Assembly (NCBI GenBank): GCA_032622095.1
Contig: CP136061.1
Location: 216,842,373 to 216,906,372 of the forward strand
Origin: Siphonodentalium dalli
Lineage: Eukaryota > Mollusca > Scaphopoda > Gadilida > Siphonodentaliidae
DNA length: 64,000 nucleotides
Direction of reading: 5' to 3'
In this document: positions 57,283 through 64,000 of the stretch, piece after piece
Position numbering within the stretch: position 1 is the first letter of the stretch
Layout: each line of letters starts with the position of its first letter
The notes under the pieces: model-generated
The model's database searches: none
What the model saw: the letters and a program-made list of their open reading frames with translations, nothing else
What the model was told of the DNA's origin: nothing
Translations under genes and position numbers: made by a program

Positions 57283-57420
57283 TTGCGCTTAAGCGCAAAT
57301 AATTGTGCTTAAGCGCAAGTAATTGTGCTTAAGCCGGCTCAAACCAAATAATTGTGCGTATGCATAAACAGCTTATTTGTAATTAAGCGTAATTATATTA
57401 TTTGCGCTTAAGGACAATTA
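57283..57420. repeat. Cluster of TTGCGCTTAAGCGCAA palindromes
   Basis: The 16-bp palindrome TTGCGCTTAAGCGCAA occurs at 57283-57298, a near copy TTGTGCTTAAGCGCAA follows, and further half-sites (TTGTGCTTAAGCC, AATTAAGCGTAA, TTTGCGCTTAAGG) continue to about 57420, spaced mostly by AAATAA-like linkers. It lies in the UXT intron. Confidence 0.8.
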
Positions 57421-57587
57421 ATTATTGAAAGTCAATTTGCCATCCCATAATATCGGTCTTTGAGCACCATGGTTCAAACTATTGTTTGCAAGACACCACA
57501 AACATGACAAAAATGTGATGTGTGCAAGTATAGGCAGCTCCAATGAGTGCATTCTAGTTCATATTGACATTAAAGATGCATTATCCA

Positions 57588-58000
57588 ATTAAACACCCTA
57601 AATTACTATTTCTTTGGCTTCAGAGATAAAAAATATTTGATTCAAGTCGAGGAACCCACTCATCAAAGCTCAGAGTGATCAGATATCGATATTTGAAATC
57701 TGTTATTTCTCGAGATATGTACTTTTTTCCGCCTGGCAATTATTAGTCAAACCAACCAAATTGCAGATGAAAATGGATAACTCTAAAATCAAGTGGTAAT
57801 ATGGCAAATTTTTTGATAATCAAGCGATAATACGGCCATATTTCGTTGAACAAGATGTTGATAAATAACACGTTTTGGGAATTTTATACCATAGTTGACA
57901 GCGGTTGTAATTAATCGATTCTGACAACTAAAGTGGATTTTGAAAAATGTTGTTGTTGTAACTTGATATGGGGACCGTCTGATCGGATTGAGTACCTTTA
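57588..58000. mobile_element. MITE in UXT intron, relative of 62266
   Basis: Collinear with 62266-62676: TTTGATTCAAGTCGAGGAAC, ATCAAAGCTCAGAGTGATCA, GATGAAAATGGATAACTCT and TGTTGTTGTTG, ending CGGATTGAGTACCTTTA. The left terminus is degenerate. It ends only 64 bp before the UXT exon, close to the branch-point region. Confidence 0.8.
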
Positions 58001-58064
58001 CATGGAATCTTGTTGAAGACATTTGTTGAGTTATTTCACTGACCTTTTCTACTTTAATTTCCAG

Positions 58065-58236
58065 GCCAGATGCATCAAGAATATTTGTTTCTATTGGATA
58101 CGGATTCTTTGTGGAATTTGAACATGACGAAGCTCTAAGGTTCATTGAGCGAAAATGTGAGGCGCTGAATGCTGCTGCAGATAGTCTAACAAAGGATGCA
58201 TCAAAAGTGCGGGCTCAGATCAAACTGGTGCTAGAG
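58065..58236 (+). CDS. UXT: UXT internal coding exon
   Basis: After a TAATTTCCAG acceptor, one base (completing Val) and 57 codons encode PDASRIFVSIGYGFFVEF, then EHDEALRFIERKCEALNA, then SLTKDASKVRAQIKLVLE, with a GTAAGA donor. It aligns along its whole length with human UXT PDTSRIYVALGYGFFLEL..SLTKDSMNIKAHIHMLLE: the rest of the hairpin and the C-terminal coiled-coil helix. It ends in phase 0. The last roughly 17 residues expected (GLRELQ.. in human) were not found before 64000. The gene therefore lacks a recognised second exon and terminal exon in this window. Confidence 0.95.
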
Positions 58237-58615
58237 GTAAGATATCCTAATTTAGGACAATCAGACTGGACTTGATTGGAAAATTATCTTTGATATAAAC
58301 TGGATCTTAGCTTTTGGGTAGTGACTTGATTCCCCATTCAATCTTTTTAGGGATGTCAAGCTAATAATGTCAACAAATCTGAACATCCCTACACATAAAT
58401 GGGTAGGCCTTGTTTCATCTGCTTATATTATCATGAACATATCATCAAATGACTAATATTGAATAGTTAACCATATTATTCTATACTAAATGGATTACTA
58501 CATGAAATTACGGGTTTTAGTTTGGCAGTGCATATCACACGCTGCTGTATGTAACTTGATTCACAGTGAATATTTGTGATAAAATTTCATTAGAATCATT
58601 AGCATGTGAAATACG

Positions 58616-58958
58616 CTTAGGCCAAATAAAAAAGTACCTTCGTTTCCGGTAACGGAAGGGAAAAAATTAGGGTAGGGAGGGGTCGTAAACCTCTTCTTTC
58701 TTTTTCTTTTTTTTTCAAATTCCCATAATGCACAAGGTAATAACAGCCCTTAATGTATTGTAGATACAGATATACTATGTAATTATGTATATAGTCTATA
58801 TAGATATAATATTGTAATGAACTTGCAAGGCACTTTATTTTATATTTTTTTATTAAAGTTTTTATTTAGCATATGACCTGGAGCCAGACTGCCCTTTGTA
58901 AAAATCTCGCATATAGGAGGGGTTACCGGAAATAAAGCTATTTTTTTTTATGGCTTAG
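58616..58958. mobile_element. MITE with TTACCGGAAA-type termini
   Basis: GTTTCCGGTAACGGAAGG near the left and GGGTTACCGGAAATAAAG near the right are inverted, preceded and followed by imperfect CTTAGGCC / GGCTTAG words and A or T runs. No coding content. It follows the UXT exon by about 380 bp. Confidence 0.6.
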
Positions 58959-60150
58959 TGATCACCAATATTTCCCCCATCAAAATTATACAAAGTCTTA
59001 ACCATCTGTTGTGCTAGGCCATTGTTCATTTAAAAGAACCATTTTCACTTTTTCATTGGCCAATTTGTAACACTTGAATATACTTGATAATTAAATGGTT
59101 GGACAAAGTAATTTAAATATATGCCTAATTCTGCCATTTACAAACCATACATGCACATTGTGAATATTAAATTCTCAATAAGACCAATACACTACCAATA
59201 ATAAAATAATTTGTTTTTGTAATGTCCTGTTTATGCATGTACAGATATCTATATATAAGAGTAGGATATGTCCCAGACTGCTGGTCCGATTTCAGCCAAA
59301 TTTGATGTGGTGACTCGGAGTACCCTGGCAGAGGTTATAACGGCGTTAATTTAAAAAAAATTTAATAAACAAATTTAATTAAATAAATAACAAAAAAACA
59401 AATACGCTCACTATGGGCCAATTTCATCACCAGATGTTCACTCTTTATAGATGTGTTTTCATTGTGGCCTGCACCATCCAACAGAATATTGGATATAAGT
59501 CCACTATGGGCTTATCACAGTGTATAAACCGTACAAACATTAAATCGGAAGTTGTTTTCGAAAAATGCTATTTTTAGAACGTAAATGTGACAGAAATATC
59601 ACAACAACACCACAAAATCCAGATTTCAGGCGGACACACGGTTGCACCACATCTATAAACGTAATTATATATTGTACATACTCATTTGCCGATCGTAAGC
59701 GGGCTCCATTTGAGCGAAGGACTCTTCTGTTTAATAGATAAAAAAGGCCTTGGATCACTTCAGAAAATAATTTTCTCGAAAAAATTCCCTCTTCAAATGT
59801 CATGTTAACACATATCCAGCATCTGTCGGAAATCCCACTATATATTGCAACGGAAAGGCCGTTATGGTGTAACATATATGGACATGCCCTTGGCTCGAGT
59901 GTATTCACAATTTGAACGTAGAGAGTATTTATTTGGACACCCCGCTCTCAGTCTATGTACGCCTAGTTGTTTAAGTTGATGATCACTAGTTGCCAAAAAT
60001 ATGTACGCCAAGTTGTGATGATGGGATTTGTGTGCAAAAACGAACCCATGAATTATGTTTCCATATTAGAGATACTCGGCCTCCCGATGGTCATTATTAA
60101 CTTTCAATCACAAGATTGATTGATTGATTGGGGTTTTATGTCACTTTAGC

Positions 60151-61592
60151 CAGGGTTTCCGTTAGTACGGCTCAGCGTCCGTAGGACGGCCTCATTCCCC
60201 TCGCATATTATCTGTTTGGTTCATACATATACCAAATGTCAGTCGCAATGTCGTAAACAAATCCGGTTACAACGGGAGTTCGGGTGTTAAATAGAATACT
60301 GGTGAAAAAGCGGGTCAAATAGCGACGTTAGATACAGCGTAATGCATGTCGCGGTAACATCAAAAAATGTCGGACTGCTGAATATGCATATTTTTGTGTA
60401 CGGGATGAAACTACTCATGCTCGAAAATCCCGTGATATCGTAGGATTACATAATTTGATCAAAGAACGCCGAATTTCTTAGTCGGGACATTTTTATGCAC
60501 GGGATTTTCATGAATGAAACTGCTCCTCTCCGAGATCCCGTGCTATCGTACGGTGGTACATAATAAATGGGTCCCCCTGCAGAGTCCATGAGGTATAGAA
60601 CGGAGTTTTAGCCAACGTGTTATAAAATATAATTTGGCGGGAGATGTGAACACGTGCGTCGTTGATTGTGCTTGGGGACAACGCAACTATTATTTACCGT
60701 CCTTTGACATTATCTCCATATTGGGGAGGGGGTACGTATGTGTTTGTCTTTATCACCCATGTATGTAATATGGTTCAAATGAATGGTGTTGTTAACTTGT
60801 CACTATGAATTCCCACTATAAAGACTGATTTCGGGACAGGTTCCGTTTTACTGTGAAATAAATCACGTTGGGATTTTGTTGACTATGCGCATAATAAGCA
60901 ATTGCGGTTGTCAGTTTATGGACTAATATATAGAGACTAGTGAACAAGCTACGCGTTCCGAGTGAAAGATGTCCCTACCCACAGGTATTAGGCACAATTT
61001 TTGTTTTTAAATTTAATAAAAATCTCTTTTAATTAATTTTTTTTGGTGCCAAATACCTGTGTCGCTACCATTCGTATTTTGCCGCTATAAATAGCTCCTG
61101 CAGTATGACGTCACAGCGCACAAATAGTTTTACGATTGACAGCGTATATCATGTCAGTTTCATTTTCACAGAAGCTGCTTGCAATTCTAGGAAATACTTT
61201 ATTCAATTCTCCTTGCTATCTATTATTGGTCAATGCATAGATGTTTTGTAGTGTTTAGATTCATCGGAATCTTATTGTATAAATTTGTAAACAATAACTA
61301 GTAGCTTGTTCATTTATATATAATCTTCAATCAGACGGCAGTCTTATGTGCTTAATTAGTTGATTGATTATCTGGATACCATCAACAGAATTAATGCACC
61401 CACGGAAATGATTGACTTGCGTAATATATACGTAGCTTTGGTTGCTTTGTGAGACTCTTATGTGCAAGGAAATTGCTACTTTTCAGTGTCAAATAACAAA
61501 ATTTTCGCCCGACGGGACGAACCATGGTCGTCCCGTCGCGTTATGTGTTTCCCCAATACGGACTCATTAATTTTCCCCTCGCGGAAACCCTG
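60151..61592. mobile_element. hAT-like non-autonomous element, 1,442 bp
   Basis: Ends CAGGGTTTCCG (left) and CGGAAACCCTG (right) are perfect inverted copies, directly flanked by CTTTAGC on both sides (60144-60150 and 61593-61599). CAGGG-type ends and a 7-8-bp target duplication fit the hAT superfamily. Inside, the phrase ATCCCGTGATATCGTA / ATCCCGTGCTATCGTA is repeated, and ACAGGTATTAGGCAC..GTGCCAAATACCTGT forms an inner inverted repeat (about 60981-61064). No transposase was found. Confidence 0.75.
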
Positions 61593-61839
61593 CTTTAGCC
61601 ACTAAGGCTAATCACAAGAGGAAGGCACTGTTCCGCTCCACATCCATTTTCCTATTCTGGGATAGGGACCCACCCCATCCAAACTGCTTCAAATGACTAT
61701 TTTACTCAGTTTTCCTGATCTATCTTTTCCTATCAATGTTCCGTATCATGATTATAGAAGCATTCCTACTTTTATATACCAACAGCACTATAAATTTTCA
61801 AAACAATTCTCCAATAAATGTGGGCTGTAGGGTATGTTG

Positions 61840-62215
61840 ATGGATTGACATTTAAATCCAAGATGGCTGCAGGTGAGAAATGTGACCTGTAAGGTGTGCT
61901 AAAGGATTTGGTCATACAAAGAGTAAAATCCAAGATGGCCAAAATGGCAGCCATTTATTTTACAAAATTTGGGAAAAAATCGAAGGCACCCATCGAGAGG
62001 TGCCAACGAAGATCCATATAAAAGGTTGGTGATGATCGGATGAGGGATAAGCTCTGCATTGTGTGTTAAAGGATTTAGTGATGCAAAGAGTAAAATACAA
62101 GATGGCTGCCAGTGGCCATATTTTTCATAAAAAATCATTCAAATTTGACAGCTCCCATCTATAGGTGATCCTCGACCCATATACCGAATATCGTTGAAAG
62201 TTTGTTTTAACACAT
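61840..62215. repeat. Diverged relatives of the 5.6-12.9 kb satellite monomer
   Basis: Two to three monomer-like units: AAATCCAAGATGGCTGCAGG, then TAAAGGATTTGGTCATACAA and AGAGTAAAATCCAAGATGGC, then GATGCAAAGAGTAAAATAC and AGATGGCTGCCAGTGGCCAT. The spacer differs from the main array. It shows that the monomer is dispersed beyond the EMC3 intron. Confidence 0.75.
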
Positions 62216-62265
62216 TTGTTTTATTTTATTACAGTTTTTTAATAGTCTATTTTTATTTGAAGAGT

Positions 62266-62676
62266 TAAAGGTACTCAATCCGAAATGTCGCTCGCAAATT
62301 ACTATTTCCTTGGCATCGGCGGTAAAAGATATTTGATTCAAGTCGAGGAACCGACCCATCAAAGCTCAGAGTGATCAGATCTCGATGTTTGAATTCTATT
62401 ATTTTAACTTTTGGTGGCCCAGTAAATAGTCGACGAGAAGACTTCTCTGAACAAATTTCGGATGAAGATGGATAACTCTAAATTCAAGTGACTTTTTTTT
62501 GTCAGATATTTGACAATAACATGTTTTGGGCAATTTTATACTATAGTTAACTGTGATTAACATTATTTTTGGGCAATTACTCGATTCTTATAACTGAAGC
62601 AGCATTTCAAAAAAAAATGTTGTTGTTGTTGGAATCTGATGATATGGGGACCATCGAATCGGATTGAGTACCTTTA
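62266..62676. mobile_element. 411-bp MITE with 17-bp perfect termini
   Basis: TAAAGGTACTCAATCCG (left) and CGGATTGAGTACCTTTA (right) are exact complements. The interior is collinear with the copy in the UXT intron at 57588-58000. GAAGAGT occurs on both outer sides and may include the target duplication. Confidence 0.85.
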
Positions 62677-63321
62677 CGTGAAGAGTTTACATTTATTTGA
62701 AGAATATATTATTGTGTTATGTTTTCATTTACATCAGGTTGAATAAATGATTTTTAATAGAACTATTTAAATATGAGCCTTTCCATGTCAATGTGCATTG
62801 ATAGATCCTTGATGAAAACATTTAGCAAGCTGACATTTTTATTACCCCTTGGTGTCATTCCTCATTATTAACTTCTGGTGAACTCAAACCCCCTACCAAT
62901 AGTTAAGTGCATACCTATTACATAATAGAAGCATTCTTAAAACCTTTTGTCCCATTATTTTGAAGAAAAATGACTCTAGGAAAAAAATTACAGGGCCAGG
63001 AAAAATGTGTAAGCAGAGCTGCAGAACCAACCACCGCCCCGCCTAGTGTCGGAAAACAATTGCAGACCCCACCCCTGATGTATACACAATTTCATCACAG
63101 AATACAACATATTTCCTCAACCCCCAAATACAGTTTTGTTACATGCAGAGTCGAATAAAATTAGCTAAATGTTAATCGGAATACCTTGTTTGATTCAGGC
63201 AGAGTCTATAAGTTCAATGACGTGACATTTCGAAGACATAGTTATGTTTAAGTGGGTCGAAAGGAACATATCATTACTGTACGATTCCTGTACAATGTCG
63301 CAACTGGTATTGTCGTCATAC
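62677..63321. other. No supported gene
   Basis: The plus-strand frame 62970-63158 (KLQGQEKCVSRAAEPTT..) has no recognised domain and no conserved splice context. It is within the long inverted-arm structure. I looked here for the last UXT exon and did not find it. Confidence 0.4.
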
Positions 63322-63887
63322 ACAACTAGGCGTACATAGACTGACGAGTGGGATGTCCAAATAAATACTCTCTACTTTCAAATTGTGAATACACTCGAGC
63401 CAAGGGATTGTCCATATATGTTGCACACATAACGGCCTTTCCGTTGCAATATAGTGGGGTTTCCGACAGATGCTGGCTATGTGTTAAAATGACATTTGAA
63501 AAGTAAATTTTTGCGAGAAAATTATTTTCTGAAGTGATCAAAGGTCGTTTTTATCTATTAAACAGAGTCCTTCGCTCAAATGGAGCCCGCTTACGATCGG
63601 CAAATGTGTATGTACAATATATAATTACGTTTATAGATGTGGTGCAACCGTGTGTCCGTCTGAAACCTGGATTTTGTGGTGTTGTTGTGATATTTCTGTC
63701 ACATTTACGTTCTAAAAATAGTATTTTTCGTCTTTTCGAAAACAACTTCCGATTTCATGTTTGTACGGTTTATACACTGTGCTTATATCAGAACAAAATA
63801 AGTCCAATATGAACCAATGTAAATATTGAGGTCCAATATGAACCTATTTTCCCAAAGGATATATTGAAGTAGCATAATAATATGATC

Positions 63888-64000
63888 AATATATATAAAA
63901 GAGTAGGATCTGTCTGTCATGCACGCGAATCGCTCGTATGATCCTTTCCTGAATTATCTTGGGTCTTGTGGCCAATTAATCTCACTCACTCATATTACTT
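63888..64000 (+). repeat. Start of a dispersed repeat, cut by the window edge
   Basis: ATATATAAAAGAGTAGGATC then TGTCTGTC is nearly the same as ATATATAAGAGTAGGATATGTC at about 59252, in the same orientation, just outside each arm of the long inverted structure. Confidence 0.5.

Larger units (their letters stand above)
59516..63781. mobile_element. 4.27-kb structure with 455-460-bp inverted arms
   Basis: 59516-59970 and 63322-63781 are reverse complements at roughly 90% by eye. Markers: CAGTGTATAAACCGTACAAAC at the outer edge, TTCCGATTT, CCTTTCCGTTGCAATATA and CGTACATAGACTG at the inner edge. The interior carries the hAT-like insertion, a small satellite-related fragment and a MITE. It may be a large non-autonomous DNA transposon with long terminal inverted repeats, or two inverted copies of a separate element. 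Frames open in both arms are not supported as genes. Confidence 0.75.

Noticed and set aside
57789-58145. Minus-strand open frame of 118 residues
   Set aside because: Antisense to the UXT exon at 58065 and the adjoining MITE.
59540-63812. Related frames in both inverted arms (minus strand at 59540-59908, plus strand at 63534-63812)
   Set aside because: They share text because the arms are inverted copies. No domain, start context or splice structure supports a protein, though the open frame in both arms is worth remembering.

Overview
The window looks like AT-rich animal nuclear DNA, most likely from a marine mollusc and probably a bivalve. It has intron-rich genes, many short inverted-repeat transposons, frequent ACATGTA-type words, and the dispersed repeat at about 44.16 kb (opening with an AGCTCACCTGAGAC-like motif followed by GTCC/GTCT tracts) that I associate with bivalve genomes. 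The species is an inference; no search was run. Two 100-N gaps (23464-23563 and 51400-51499) divide the sequence into three contigs, called A, B and C below.

Contig A (1-23463). Five exons of EMC3, the ER membrane complex insertase subunit, lie on the minus strand. Exon 1 is at 16596-16744 and the fifth recognised exon is at 1488-1569; the last exons run off the left edge. The intron between 4078 and 13684 is filled by a satellite-like array (5648-12931) of about 39 monomers of about 163 bp. Each monomer carries a paired YY1-like ATGGC/GCCAT motif. A 492-bp TTAA-flanked transposon has inserted cleanly into one monomer. About 4.1 kb away, in divergent orientation, is the first exon of UXT (prefoldin-like) at 20847-20932.

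Contig B (23564-51399). This holds a 5'-truncated CR1/Jockey-like LINE (30196-35406) split by a 2.69-kb MULE-type DNA transposon (30564-33252) with a decayed intron-containing transposase and an internal 122-bp tandem array. It also holds a THAP-like fragment (36627), a BED-like zinc-finger fragment (47877), and three in-phase plus-strand exons of an unrecognised gene (40392, 41814, 50198). Many palindromic MITEs (TTAA-, TA- and other-ended) and poly-G/poly-C tracts of up to 44 bp are present.

Contig C (51500-64000). Two further UXT exons (56424-56497 and 58065-58236) lie here, so UXT brackets the whole of contig B. This may mean a misjoined scaffold. The right end is a 4.27-kb structure with 455-460-bp inverted arms and a nested hAT-like 1.44-kb insertion.

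How the genes relate: EMC3 and UXT are conserved housekeeping genes in head-to-head arrangement with no evident functional link. Nearly everything else I can name is mobile or tandem DNA. No bacterial, viral or CRISPR-type features were seen. Exon calls rest on remembered human EMC3 and UXT sequences plus splice-site and phase agreement.
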